Assembly (NCBI GenBank): GCA_008828725.1
Contig: MEHQ01000176.1
Location: 1-64,000 of the forward strand
Length of the DNA stretch: 64,000 bases
Source: Saccharina japonica
Taxonomy: Eukaryota > Sar > Phaeophyceae > Laminariales > Laminariaceae
Direction of reading: 5' to 3'
Shown: positions 1 through 12,659 of the stretch, piece after piece
Layout: each line of letters starts with the position of its first letter
How positions within the stretch are numbered: position 1 is the first letter of the stretch
Translations under genes and position numbers: made by a program
The notes under the pieces: generated by a model
What the model saw: only the letters and a program-made list of their open reading frames with translations
Database searches by the model: none
What the model was told of the DNA's origin: nothing

Positions 1-640
1 AGGTCAGCCTATGGAACGGGTACTCGTTGGTACTCACGTGTGTTGTTTGCGTAGAGATAGAAGAAGAGCAGGTTTATTCCGTTTTCGCGTGATGAACGAC
101 TGAGAAGGCAGGTGAGATGGCTAAAAGCCATCGGGAACCATCCCTGGTTCCCACCTAAGATACCGCCTTCCAAGTACTACCAATACGATTATTATACCTG
201 ATACCAGGTATTTACCAGGCGTTTCCACATCATGCAGGGCTAGGGATACCCTGTCCTCTTATACCTAGCATCTCTACAATGGCATCAACTCAGGACATGG
301 ACTGCAGTGGTCGTGAGTTAGAATCTCACGACCACCATGAAAACGGTTTTTAAAAAAAAACGAATTTCCTCATGGGAAGAATCTGAAAACACTTATTACG
401 TCTGGATCCTCATAAATAGGAACCGCTTGTTGTTGGCCACACCCGTCGACCCGAACTCGCTAGGTGTGTACGTATTTGTCCCGTTGTCTCGCATGCACAC
501 TGGCTACTGCACTAAATTACAACATCTTCTATCAGCGGATTGCCATCTGACTCATCTAGTAAACTATATTGAAACCAGGGCATATATATATTATACAAGG
601 TTCCCCTCCGGGACGTGCCTAGGGGAGTGGCGCAAGGACG
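1..640. other. No recognisable gene
   Basis: I see no coding region, RNA gene or repeat that I can support. A 111-codon open frame at 337-672 (+) runs into the minisatellite that follows and has no recognisable domain, so I treat it as chance. Confidence 0.5.
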
Positions 641-1465
641 AACATGAAAAGCAAACAACGTATATATATTAAAAAAAATGACTTGGTTTTTGTGAGCCGG
701 CCGGAAATGACTTGGTTTCAGTGTGGGTTCCAAATTGATTCGTTTTTTTGTGGGTGGTATGCATTGCCTTTTATTTGTGTGCGGGCAGGAAATGAACGAA
801 ATTTATTGCCTTTTTTTTGTGTGCGGGCAGGAAATGAATGAAATTAACTTGCTACAGTGTGGGGGATCGAAATGGACTTGATTTCAGAAGGGATCGAAAT
901 CGATTTGGCTTTTAGTATTTCGTTTGCCCCCCGACGATATGCAACATGAGCTTCAATATTGATCACTCATAGGCATCCTCGAACAGAAGAAAATCAAGGC
1001 CACAGCCAAAACGAAAAGAAAACCTATAACATTAATGGATGTATTCATATGGTATGTGATATCTCACTCCTTTCTTTATCATACGTAATTGCTGTTGTAT
1101 TTAGTGTCTCGATCGAAAGTGAGCTATTAATACAGTAGTTTTTGTTGGTGGGCCGATAATGACTTGGTTTTAGTGTCCGGATCCAAATTGTTATGTTTTA
1201 GTGTGAGGATCGTAATCGGCTTGGAGTTCGTGTGGTCAGTCGAAATTGGCTTTGTTTTTGTGTCGGGGCATCGAAATGAACTTGATTTTTAGAGTTGGCA
1301 TCTAAAAAACCTTGACTTTAGAGTCGGGATCTAACATTACTTGATTTCAGTGTTGGGGTCGAAATTAACTTATCGTTTATGGGTGGGGGTGGTTTAGTGT
1401 CGGGATCGAAGTCGACTTGGTATTTGTGTGGGGGTCGTAATGTACTTCGTTTTTGGTGAAACACG
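641..1465 (+). repeat. Degenerate minisatellite, unit about 33 bp
   Basis: A motif of the form GACTTGRTTTTAGTGTSGGG followed by ATCGAAAT recurs many times at about 33-bp spacing, with clear blocks at 680-900 and 1150-1450. Copies differ strongly from one another, so the array is old. The central part (900-1150) holds little repeat. Small open frames here follow from the T-rich repeat and are not genes. Confidence 0.75.
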
Positions 1466-3300
1466 TACTCGTATATACGTACGAGCCTACATTCCAAACG
1501 AAATAAGGGAGGAAACGAAAAAAAAACATACACAACTGCCGGTACACACAACAAATCAGTTGTATCCGTGCAAGTGCTCGCGGCCAACGAGTACTTGCCA
1601 AATCCCTGAAAAAATATCCGGGTACTCATATCAGCTGTTTCTTGTTAGGCTTTCAGTCGGGTGTACATACTGAACGCCGCTTTTGTAGTGTCTACTATGA
1701 TAATAATAATTACAGCAGTTAAACTGCCTATCATACGTACAACTATATATGTGCATGTATTTTAGTATTGCATACTACACGCCATACAATTACAGAGGGC
1801 CCTAAAGATACCCACTCGTGCCCGTTACGTGTGATGACAGAGATTCCAAGAGTAGTAGTACTAATCGTACGTACTGCTGTAGTTGTCCTCGCGAGTACCC
1901 GGGCATTTGCTAAAAGAGATAAAGCTCCATAATAAATAGCAGTAAAAAAACAACAGTCGTACTTGTATACACACCTGCATGCCAAACAACGAAAGGAAAC
2001 AGAGGAAATGTCGGGGATTCGAACGCACGTACTCGTAGTTATTTTCCAGAAATAAATATTGTTCGTTTTTGGAGTAAAACCGCCCGAAGACCGGTATATG
2101 CTCTCATACGTCGGCATGTAGCATGCAGGGCACACGCGTGGCACATGGAAGACACATGGAACCCATCAACAGCAGCAACAAGCAAGAGAGAGGTGGTGGT
2201 GGTGTGGTTTGGTGATAGATTGCTGGCTCCTGTGAAAGCAACGAGTCGAAGCAACAACAAAGTAGTGCACAGCACAGATCTGTATCCGAGGCGCACAGGC
2301 AGTGTTGTACCTCTCTGTCCGGAAGTGTAAGGATAGTTGGTATATATTTTTAATGAACAAACGTTGCTTACATTTCGGGACAGCGGAGAGATTCGTACAT
2401 GAGCATCGATCTGCAGGTACCACGAGTTTGGAAGATGGCAGGCTGCGACAAACGCAAATCACCACTACTGTACAGCACGGATTTATGGCACGCGCATGCA
2501 TGGTGTGATGCCTGCTGTGCTGCTGTGCGGCAGGGTTGTAAAATTGAGGTTGTGATGTAGCATGCTCTCTGCAGTGCTGCTGCTGTGTTCTTGCCTGCTC
2601 CCAGCAGTCCTCCCGGCAAGAAACACACAAAAAAACGCATGACGGAGAAAAAACAGTCGTGCTCTCTGCATGATCTGTTGTCTACCTGTGGTATGTCTGG
2701 GCTCTCCTGTGTGCTCATCTCGTTCAGCTCGTGAAAAGGCCAAAAGCAGAACATTATTATTTGCTGGCACGTACGTACAAAACACGGCCTCATGCAGAAA
2801 ACCCGGGAAATCGGCTTATCCACTCCCGCGGGAAAAAAAACTTCGAGCGCCCGCCACGCGAGCCACAAAGCTCGGATCGAGCCCAAACCTCGACCAATGT
2901 GTGCGGCCGGGCCTCCCGTGTCGGGATACTTAGCGTTTTGCCGAAAAGCGCTCGCGCGGAGAGAAAAGTTGCGAAAAGTGCGAAAATTTCACAAACATAA
3001 CTATACATATATGCTGCTGCTGTGGCACCCACGCCGGCTTCCCCTAGCTCGTAACTAACGGTATTGATGGAAATACAGCCCTCTGAGACGTTCAGCACCT
3101 CAATATGAACACATACATGTATGCGCATATCAGGTATATATATATGTGTGATCTTGATATCATAACAGGCGTGTCTTCGTAGCTCGCTTTGGCGAAGACG
3201 TACTTCTCCGAATCCAGGAATAATAGATGGGACGAAATCACAGATACTTTTGTCTCACTGTCGGCGAGAAGGCAGGTGTTGGGAGTCGTGTGTTTATTGA
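1466..3300. other. No recognisable gene
   Basis: Several overlapping 80-170-codon open frames exist on both strands between 2145 and 3130, but none shows a domain, a plausible splice context or biased composition. The open minus-strand frame at 2368-2886 is the longest and remains unexplained. I see no repeat structure apart from scattered CAG/CTG-rich stretches. Confidence 0.4.
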
Positions 3301-3640
3301 TTCTGGCATATCGCTGATGGAATAGCGCACCCCATCGTCCACGAACCCTGACGACATACATCCCATGGGTCGCCATGGGTCGCCATGGGGCACACCATCG
3401 TGTAGGGGTACCGCTACTAATGTCTCACGGGATATTTCATGTTCCATTGCGTGTATCGTATATCATGGTGCATCCGTCCTGTGGTATGTTGTAATGCACC
3501 CCATTAGTATGCTGCACCCCTTGTTTTACCCTCATGGTGTGTCTCGTGGTGTATCCCATACTGTATGTAGGTGGCTAATATCATGGTGTTTCCCATATAT
3601 ATGGCGGGCCCCATAGCGTATCTCTTGATGTAGTCGATGG
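3300..3640 (+). repeat. Short degenerate tandem repeat
   Basis: Variants of CATGGTGTATCCC recur about every 20-30 bp (for example around 3365-3385, 3460-3500 and 3530-3610), including a doubled GGTCGCCATG at 3369-3390. It is an imperfect simple repeat just outside the left boundary of the large inverted duplication. Confidence 0.5.
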
Positions 3641-3779
3641 TGAATGATCTCTCGTTGGTCTACTCGTAACGTACAAAGTGAGCACGCTCGACACACGCCC
3701 ATGTTTTTGCCTGCCGGATTGTATGGGCTTTCGGTGTTCCTCAACCACACGTGCTGAAGCGAGGCCGACGAACTAACTG

Positions 3780-4011
3780 GGTAATATATTCGGGTTGGGC
3801 CGGCTGCGAGCGTCGTGGCGATACGCAGCTGACGAGGTTTATTGAGTGCGCGCGGTTGAACTGTGTTCCAACAGAGGTACCCAATGAACGAATTGCCCAA
3901 CACCCCTTTTAAGATCTCTTCCCAGCGCCCCCTTTCACTCTCCTGCGGCGCATGCCCTCTCTCTACATCTCTTCAAATTTGTGGATGCGTATTAGGTGCT
4001 GAGACGAAACC
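3780..4011 (+). promoter_or_regulatory. Conserved upstream region of Cys-rich gene 1
   Basis: About 230 bp before the start codon aligns with the region before the sister gene (41082-41310, minus strand). Shared segments include GGCCGGCTGCGA, GTGCGCGCGGTTG, GCCCAACRCCCCYTTTT, a GCGCCCCCTTTCACT-type block and GAGACGAAACCATG directly at the start. Conservation of non-coding sequence right up to the ATG suggests promoter and 5' leader. No TATA box or known operator is evident. Confidence 0.45.
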
Positions 4012-7000
4012 ATGCAATTCGGGTACGTGCTTCTGGGGCTGGTGACGCTGATGTCGGTGCACATTTCGAGCGGTGAGCACTCCTTGTAGAAAGGTTTGAC
4101 GGCTGTATCTCTTAAACCCAGGGGGCGGGGTCGGTAAGTCGCTGTTGATCTCGTTGGAAGGTTACGTTGGACCTTTCGCTGGTAGCGTCATGGCTGGACA
4201 ACAATATTTGTCCAAAGATCCAAGGTTTTTGCAAAGTTGAAATAGGGCTGTGAAGGAGTTACAACTATGGTACAAAGTACACAAGAAGGGCTTAGCCCGG
4301 GCGGTTTCATTTCCGCCGCTGATCTGGTCTTTCCGCAAATCTTCGTAATATACTGTATAAAGTGTAGGCACAGCACACGAATTTTCGAAGCGTGCCGCAA
4401 AGGGTATAGTACACACCAGGATGGCCAAATGCCGATATGGAACAATCTTGCCGTATTTTGTGATAAACACTACAGTAAACGATCGAAGCAAAGTTTAACT
4501 CGCAGGTGACGAAGTATTTGACATCCTGTGTACAGTAGGATAATTCCACAAAAATAAACATTTTATTAAGGGGTTTCTGGTATGCCTATGTGGCGGCAGC
4601 GATAAACTTTTCGAGACGAATTCAACTCGGCCAAAATCACACACCTCTTGCGTTCTTGCCCTCGGAGGTCGGAGGTCCTTCCCGTTGCGCACGTTGCGAA
4701 ATCGAGCCCGCTGACCGGCAGAAAGCAGGGGCAGAACATCGACGCCAATCGTACTTATTGTAGACCATGTAGATTGAGTGGCTGTTGTGCCTACAGTATG
4801 AGGCGTGGTACGCACATTAGAGTCGCTGAAGGTACCGACGGTTAACTGTGACGCGTGCAGTCTAGAAGAGCACCAATTATATTGAATATATTGGGAGTTA
4901 TGAGTGATGCATGTTTTACCGCCCAAAGCAAAGTTCGCATTGAACGCCTTTGCAAAAGAAGAATCGCAAAGTTGAGAATCGGCGTTTACCACCTCTTCGT
5001 CCAATAGGGAATAGGATTCAAGCGTATCTGCGGAATTTGGAGATAAAAAAAGATGCGAGGCTCAGTCAACTCAGGAGTTTCTAAGTGTTGTCGCGTATCG
5101 TAGTGTGTGTGATGTGGGGTTGGTTTGTGGCCTATCGCAGTTATTTATGTGGAAATAATTCCACCGTACTAATGATGGGAACCCCCTCATCATTTCAACT
5201 ATATATAGTATCGTAAGTATATTACTCGTGCTGCTATGTAGGGGGTATGTTCAAATAAAAGAGTCTTCGTGATCCACATCAATACCGAGACTGGCATTTA
5301 GTGGTTCCACACGAAGCTTAATGAAACCCGTTTCCACCTTCGAGGATAGTGAGACCTCAACACAAACTACATTGTCCACACAATCAGCAACAAGCTTGCT
5401 ACGACACATACGAGTTGCCAGGTGTTAAATATACTATATTTCGTCTGACAGGGCTTGTCAACTGAGGAACTAAACTCGATATCATTGGAATGCATTTTAG
5501 TTATTTGTAATATTTTTTGTTGACTGCATATGACCAATACCACTGTAAGCCATGGAAGCACTCATCGGGTTGATCATTTATATATCCTCGAAGACAGTGC
5601 CATGACGAGGTACGGCTGTCCTAAATCGAGGTGCCCCTAACAAATGTATGTGTACCGCGACCGTATAGGGGATCGCAAAACATTATGGATAAACCGTATA
5701 CACGATACGCACTATGTTTGAGCTTGATATTATAGTTCCAAGCGCGATGGCATCTGCAACCAATGATGTCGGCCGTACCCACGCTCGTTGCGATGCATCC
5801 TGCTGTTGTGCGAAAGGCCAACCATGTAGTAACGGCTTAATGGGATTCGAGAATGGAGACATCTGCTGCGCGGAGAGCTGCGGGACATGCGGAGGAGCCG
5901 GTTGTGGTGGACTGGACGGCGGATCGGTTAGTTTGTGCATTTTATCGACTCGTACTACTTTAAGGATTAGGTTACCATTGAAGAATCTCCCCACTCAACA
6001 ATGTTTACGTTAACACATGACCTAACAATCGACTTTTGATAAGAATAGCCTGTCGTCATTTGATGATCCCTATCACTTCATTCCGTGTGTTCTTTAACGT
6101 GCACACCCACCTTTAGCTCGCCGCGGGGGCGGTGAGATCACGTTCTCCTGTAGATCGACCAGTGTATCGCAGGAAGATGTGTATTGCTTAGCCTTCAACA
6201 TCGGGAAGTCTGACCAAATCCTGCTTTGTCCTTTCTTCTGCTACCACGGCTATTGTTGCACAGGGGCAATCACTGCGGCTGGCATGCTGTGCAGCGAAAC
6301 CGGCGCGGCACCGTGCATCATCGACGACCCAGGTGCGCCTGGTGGAGCTCTGGCTAGACGAGTCACTATTCCTGTAGTTGGGTTTGCAGGTTTCGTGGGC
6401 ATTTCTCATGGTTCTGTTGATGTTCGCTGTGCACACCAATCCCTGCCTGAATACCCCGTTGCCACTGACAAGTGGTGCATCAAATGTGACGAGGATTGTT
6501 TAAAAAACACGTGCTCGCTGCCATGCTTCCTCTTGTTGGCGTTGAAAAAATGTGCACTAACGGCCTTCCGGGAATCCAGAATGAAGACGTCTGCTGCAAC
6601 TATACTCGATATCATTGGAATGCAATTTGTGCTTTGCAATGGTTTTTGTTGACTATATATAACCAATACTACTGTAGGCCATGGAAACACTCATCGGGTT
6701 GATCATTCATATATCCTCGAAGACAGTGCCATGACGAGATACGGCTTTCCTAAAGCGAGGTGCCCCTAACAAATGTATGTGCACCGCGACCGTAGAGGGG
6801 ATCGCAAAACATTGTGGATAAACCGTTTATACGATAGGCACTCTGTTTGAGCTTTATAGCATAGTTACAAGCGCGATGGCATCTGCAACCAATGATGTCG
6901 GCCGTACCCACGTTCTTTGCCATGCATCCTGATGTTGTGCAAAAGCCCAAAAATGCCGTAACCTCTTATTAATAGTGGGATTCTAAACGGGAGACATCTG

Positions 7001-9976
7001 AGGCGCTGAGAGCTGCGGGACATGTGGAGGAGCCGGTTGTGGTGGATTGGACGGCGGACCGGTTAGTGTGTGTTCTTTTGCGACTCGTACTACTTTAAGG
7101 ATTAGCTTACCATTGAAGAATCTCCTTACTCAACAATGTTTACGTTTACACATTACCCAACAATCGACGTTTGAGAATAATAGCCTGTCGTCATTTGAGG
7201 ATCCCTATCACTTCATTCCGTTTGTTCTCTAACGTGCACGCCCACCTTTAGCTCGCCTCAGGGGCGGTAAGATCACGTTCTCCTATAGATCGACCAGTGT
7301 GCGCAGGAAGATGTGTATAGCTTAGCCTTGAACAACGGGCAGTCTGGCTAAATAATGCATTGTCCCTTCTTCTGCTACCAGGACAATTGTTGCACAGGGG
7401 TAATCACTGCTGCTGGCATGCTGTGCAGCGAAACCGGCGCGGCACCGTGCATCATCGATGACGTAGGTGCGTCTGACGGAGCTCTGGCTAGACGAGTCAC
7501 TATTCCTGTAGTTGGGTTTGCAGGTTTCGTGGACATTTCTCTTGGTTCTGTTGATGCTCGTTGTGCACACCAATCCCTGCCTGAATACTCCGTTGCCACT
7601 GGCAAAGTGGTGCATCAAATACGACGAGTAGTGTGACGAACACCTGCTCGCTGCTAGGCCTCCTCTTGTTGCGTTGAAGCAATGTGCACTAACGGTCTTC
7701 CGGGAATCCAGAATGAAGACGTCTGCTGCGATATCGGCTGCGGCGTGTGCGGAGGAACCGGCTCCAGCGGACTACCCGGCGGAGCGGTTAGTTATTGTGT
7801 GGTGTCGACCCGTCGTACTGTAGTCTAAGGATATAGCGTAAACAATATGTGGCTCAAGTAATGAGGTGTATACCTGACCCAACAATCGACTCAACGGAAA
7901 TTTGTAAGCTATGGCCGATATATCATACATTGGGCTACAATTAGTGTCTGAATCGTGTTATTGTATACACACCTGATGCAAATATGTATGGTCCTGTCTC
8001 TTCTTTGGGGAACTTTATTGCTTGGGTTTGTCTACGCTCCAGAGTGCACATCGTGCCGTAGCAAGGCTCGGGGAGGGAAGTAGAATACAGTAGTAGGCCG
8101 ACCATCGTGTGACTTGACGACATGTCCTGCTCATCCCCCAAGATCGGCCGATCTAACAAAACCAATGTCTCGCCCCTTCTCTTGTTCGCAGGAAAACTGC
8201 TGCATAGGCACCATCACGACGATGGACATGTTGTGCAGTGCAACAGCGTTGGCGCCATGCGTCGTCGATGACCCGGGTAGGTCGTGTTAATCTCTGGCCC
8301 AGCTAGTGTCATTACCTCATGAATATATATATATCACTATCACCTGCATGTATTCGGCGTGGGCTACGTGGGCCATCCGTTTTTCACAGCGCTCTGGGGC
8401 ATGTGGTAGCGTACCTTCCTATCGCATAAGTGTTATCAATTAGTATGCCAAAGGTTGTATGTGGTTCGGGGTGAATGTTTGTGGTTTGAAGCTGGAATGG
8501 CTGGGTGGGTTTCAGGTCAACTTTACCGTTGAGAGGGTAATAGAATAGCACCGTCCACAGCTTTGTCCCAGGATAATGCATCCATGAGTTTAGTCTATGC
8601 TAACTCAGTGTAAAGCAACATTTAGAAGCCTACAACATAGGGAAAAAAAAACGCAAAACACAAACAGTGCGTATAAACAAGCACACGCGAGAGCTCTACG
8701 CTTTACGTGTGCACAGTTATTTGCTATGAATGAGGATTCCTCCACCTGCCATGTTTCGAAAGCTGATATTCCGTCTCCGCTGTCGTTATGATCTCCATGA
8801 CCCTCGACACATCAATGTAAACTCCCGAAGTGTTTTGCAGCAACGGCGTGTTTGGCATAGAGAACGACGGCGTCTGCTGCGAAGCTCGGTGCGGAACATG
8901 CGGAGGATTTGGTTGCTCGCTGCAGCCCGGCGGCTCGGTTAGTTTGCACCTGTTGTCGTCGCTTGCCCTCGACCCATGCAACGATAGGAGGAGCACAATT
9001 GTCTACCAATCTATTTATGACTGCCTTGGTTCTTCGACTGATAAACTGCCCAGTATTGTCGGAACTCCATTGCAGTTGTTACAATGATATACCTGGTAGT
9101 TGTTACGATCCCGGGCCATGACGATCATCAGCCCGTAGCGCGTTGGAATATAGTTCCTGCGGTAAGGAGCCTCAGAAGCGATAGGTTCACCATTCCCATC
9201 GCGTTCTCGCACTTGCTTGAGAAGTCCACACTTTGAGATTTTCCATATCATACTCGAGGGATGGCTTGCTCGCGCGAGTAAGTAGACTAGCATGTAAGCG
9301 TTAGCGTTACTCTTGTGAGCGCACAGATGTTTCAGTGGCGGGGCTCTTCGGCCATTGCATCTGGGGAAACGCTCCAACATTGGTAGTTCCGATGTAGATG
9401 CTACTTATTTTTTAGATCTTGGTCGATACGTAGTCCATGGAACTGTCTGCTGAGCTTGGCACAAATGACAAAAACGTAACGTGTTGGGTGGGTGGGGGGT
9501 ATACCTCATTAAGGGACAAGCCTCCATTAATCTTGCTGTTACTTGGAGAAAGGTTGTTTGCCGCTCCGCCCGAAACGTCGTTCGGTCCGACGACGGGTGC
9601 TACGATAGAGGTAGAACGTTTTGAGTCAAATATATTCTGAATAGCGGGGCTCCCTTAACCTAAAATGGTCCGAATCCTATTAGTGTGTTGCAGTATTGTT
9701 CATTTTATACTTGAGGCTATGGGATTGTCCCATCAAGTAGGAGCTTTTAGTTTTCTCCAAAACATAGGATTGGGTGAGGTATGGAGCTCCTCAAGTGACC
9801 TACCACCGTCATAAAACTCGTGGTGCACCTGCATGAAGGCTACCATAGCATGCGTCTGACATCATAGCATTCCGCGCTCCTGCTACCCAATTTGGTAGGA
9901 ATCATGCTGCACCGGCCAGATCGAGGAAAGTGGAATTTTCTGCGACGACACCCCGGTGGCGCCGTGCATCGTCTAA
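4012..9976 (+). CDS. Secreted Cys-rich modular protein (gene 1)
   Basis: Proposed exons: 4012-4072, 5736-5926, 7382-7466, 7680-7786, 8192-8276, 8831-8937, 9899-9976. They join in frame to 237 codons plus TAA. Exon 1 encodes a signal peptide ([20 protein letters not shown]), so the product should be exported. The rest is three A-B pairs: module A has CxNG, a CC pair, then CGxCGGxGC; module B has CC, later a lone Cys, then APCI/V. Introns are GT-AG (GTTAGT after A, GTGCGT or GTAGGT after B). The first A exon begins after ATAG and its start is less certain than the others. One A module (7680-7786) has Ser in place of the last Cys. The function is unknown; many disulfides suggest an extracellular or wall-associated protein. 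The exon set between 6248 and 7061 is excluded because it is decayed. The sister gene lies at 35055-41081. Confidence 0.7.
4073..5473 (+). other. Long first intron of Cys-rich gene 1
   Basis: This 1.4-kb (to the next exon 1.66-kb) stretch follows the GTGAGC donor after the signal-peptide exon. Parts align with the sister intron (4135-4330 with about 40730-40955, and 5355-5470 with 38240-38365), but I see no further coding exon. Small open frames at 4162-5004 on the minus strand are not conserved. Confidence 0.5.
5474..7733 (+). repeat. Tandem duplication of about 1130 bp inside gene 1
   Basis: The segment starting ACTCGATATCATTGGAATGC occurs at 5474 and again at 6604. Each unit carries an A exon, a B exon and the start of a second A exon; unit 1 ends inside that A exon just after its CC codons (about 6597), unit 2 runs on into the intact exon at 7680-7786. 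The sister gene on the other arm has only one unit, so this duplication happened after the arms formed. The break lies close to a GATATC shared by both ends, which suggests unequal exchange at a short match. Confidence 0.85.
6248..7061 (+). pseudogene. Decayed duplicate exons within gene 1
   Basis: Three redundant copies produced by the tandem duplication look dead. The B exon at 6248-6332 is intact in coding sequence but the expected AG before it reads AC (6246-6247). The next A exon (about 6550-6597) is cut short and its GAAG acceptor is lost. The unit-2 copy of the first A exon (6866-7061) has lost frame and contains stops, though its GTTAGT donor remains. Splicing from 5926 directly to 7382 would skip all three and keep the frame. 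Confidence 0.65.
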
Positions 9977-10793
9977 GGCGGGGAGGACCACGATGATTGT
10001 AAAGAGGTATTTATTGCGATGTCAGTAGGCTGGAACCGTGCTATATCTACGTGCTGTAGCACATTGTTGTGGTACGAAACGTGTTGTGATGCTTACGGAC
10101 TGGTAACGGAGTGTGTCCTCTAGTGTGTCGAGATCGACCGTAACTGATCTTGAAGATATTTGACCGCGCATTTAATTAACAGCACAATCGGAAAGTTGTT
10201 AGTGAGAGGCTAACGCATCATTTGTTAGAGGCTAGGGGTTGCAGCGATAAGTCTTGCAAGAAAAGTTAATGCACGACGTCATCAAGTCGAAGAGAAGCGG
10301 GTGAGGGTTTTATACGCTCAGGTTCTATTTCTCTATTCACACCAGCATATCAGCTGCCAAAACCGTACAGTGATGAACAGTATTTTGCCCAAAGAGCGGT
10401 CCTTTAATTTCAACTGAACCAAACACATATAAACGTAAACGTCGACGCCCTATTAGTGTAATAGGAATACCATCCGATGCGGACTCGCCGCAGTCAACAT
10501 CATAATCACATCATCGGAGTGTATAATCCCACCCTCACTTGTTAAAAACAGTGCGCAGTGTACAGCTTAAACTGATCCAAAGCTGACCATGTCCGCTGTT
10601 GAGTTTCCATGTTTGGCTAGTTTTGTCTACCCGACATGCCTATTTCGGCCTCCCCTGAAAACCGCCAACGAGTATATGAATTATTGTACTTTAACAACAG
10701 GCTGTCACATATTTTCTTTTGGAGCCGATACGTGGAAACAAAGGGCCATTATCCACGAGTGCTAGCAAACAATGGTATCAGTAGCAGAGGGGC
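9977..10793 (+). other. No recognisable gene; downstream of gene 1
   Basis: Sequence after the TAA at 9974-9976 is part of the left arm and aligns only patchily with 34400-35050. I find no coding region here and cannot name a polyadenylation signal. Confidence 0.4.
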
Positions 10794-10939
10794 CAGCACG
10801 TTACGCTTGGTTCGGTGTAAACGATTGGAACCGTCGTCGTCGCGTCTCGTGTGGTGTAGTGCGGGGCAGCACGTTACGCTTTGTTCGGTTTAAACGATTG
10901 GAACCGTCGTCATCGCGTCTCTTGTGGTGTAGTGCGCGA
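10794..10939 (+). repeat. 73-bp direct duplication
   Basis: A unit beginning CAGCACGTTACGCTT at 10794 is repeated at 10867 with a handful of substitutions. The corresponding place in the other arm (about 34210-34270) has a single copy, so it arose after the inverted duplication. Confidence 0.8.
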
Positions 10940-11328
10940 AAGGGTCAATGTTTACGATTCATGTGAGCCCCCGTGTAGACCAAAGCGGCATCATGCATTT
11001 TACTACTGGCTGCGATTGCACGGCAATTCGACCAAGCTCACAGTGCGCCGTACTGCGCAGATGTATCTCGTGGATAGGTGCGTACGTGTACGCCTTTCAT
11101 ACTGTACATATCTTCTTTGAAAAATACCTGACAATATAATTGACAGACGCTGGGTAAATTAACCTAAAACAAACGGAACAGGAGTTTAATGGAATCCAAC
11201 ACGTTCCGCGTTGTAAGAACAGGGCTAAGGCATCATACTCGACACGGTGTGCTATATCGGCACGGCGATTGGCCGATCGTTGGTTGGGAAACGTGTTCAG
11301 TTTGATGACCGCTGGCACGTGTAGAGCA

Positions 11329-11910
11329 CTATACTCCCCAACCGAGACGATTTGGCGACAAACAAAGACGACGAAAAGAACATACAGGCTTTATTGAATT
11401 GGACCGATCTACTCCACATCTGTTGAAGGTGCTTCCTTTTGGATTACATGTTTTGACCCCCCACGCCGGCGCCGTGTTCGCGTCCCCCTTGAATATTTCT
11501 CCAGGGTCCACGTAGGCTCCTTCAACCCCCATTCTCTTCATGGTGTGGTCTACGACCCCCAAACTGGCGAGTGGGGACAACGGTAGTGGTTACTAGAACC
11601 CATACATCACGCCGAATACCGTTGTTGTGGTGGAATTGAGTGTACATCAGTGATGTCTCGACAGCAACGGGAACTACCACGAATGAGCTGAATCCTATTA
11701 TGAACAGCTTGTGAGGCGGACATTTATGGATTGGGTGGCAACGTCGAAATGTTTAATTTGTATTCTGGTAAGACCACTTCCAGAGATAGGAAATGGGTGT
11801 GCTATGTAGCTTCATCGCGGTTGCCTTGCGATAAACCTGGTGCGTGGTATACGCGCGTGACATGTACGATTACATTACCCGTGTGCGGCGTTAACTGTCT
11901 ACCCTGCACG
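11329..11910 (-). pseudogene. Unknown gene fragment, left-arm copy
   Basis: On the minus strand there is a possible exon from 11903 downwards after the acceptor ..CGTGCAG, encoding TPHTGNVIVHV..VYHAPG, and an open segment ending at 11329 containing VEGAYVDPGEIFKGDANTAP. Both recur in the right arm on the plus strand (33210 onwards, again directly after TTCTTGCAG, and 33590-33700). The shared reading frame and shared splice acceptor suggest a former host gene. Each copy has internal stops in some part, so both are probably decayed. I do not recognise the family. Confidence 0.35.
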
Positions 11911-11998
11911 AATAATCTAGCTCGACCACCAGTCGTGATCACCGTACAAAAACGGTACGCTGGTTGTCTACTATAGTTCACGCAGTGGTTTGCGGGTT

Positions 11999-12650
11999 TC
12001 ACAGCGTCGTTAGCAACCGGAGCCAACATAGCCTTTGTAAGATATATGTAAAGATATACACAATGCATGCGGCGGGGGGTATCTTGGGGGGCAATTTGAT
12101 ATTCTGGAAGGATTTGGGGTGCCAACACCCCCAGGTAGCTTCCAGGGGAGGGGGCAGCTCTTGAGCATGCTTGTCGTGACACACCTCGACAGCTCTGGGA
12201 GGGATGGTATCTGGAAGGCTGGTGGTACCATAATGTTCACTCAATCTTAGAGCCTACGCAATCAGGGCACTTCGTGAGGGGGTGATAGCACCTTCTGCGA
12301 AAAGTTGTCCTGCAACACATCGACAGCTTATCTGGCGTTGTTTCGGATTGTTGTTGAGATCTCTATTAATAGTTGTTATTTTGTGTCTGCTTCGAGACTG
12401 GAGCAGGTCGATGATTGCACATTGGATACATATTGGATGCTAATTTTTCTGAAGACTGTCGTGTTGTCAACAGGAAACACAATGACGTTTATCATCACGG
12501 CCTTGGGCAGCGTTTTTCCAAGAAGGAGTTGGAGGCTGTCCATGCGCGGTCTGCAGACCAAAATGCCGAAATCTCCACTGATCCGTTTCATCTTTTAGTG
12601 AACGGGTATTTCGCTTCTGGTTATTTTGAGGGGTTTGGTTGGCTGGAATG
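11999..12650 (-). pseudogene. Unknown exon fragments, left-arm copy
   Basis: Two further minus-strand segments are kept in both arms. One (12376-12591) encodes MDSLQLLLGKTLPKAVMINV and aligns with plus-strand 32600-32800. The other (about 12150-12244) encodes ISLPDTIPPRAVEV and aligns with 32940-32990. In the right arm the second ends at a good GTGAGT donor (32989), while this copy reads GTGTGT. They may belong to the same unknown gene as the 11.3-11.9 kb fragments. Confidence 0.3.
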
Positions 12651-12659
12651 AGGAATTTG

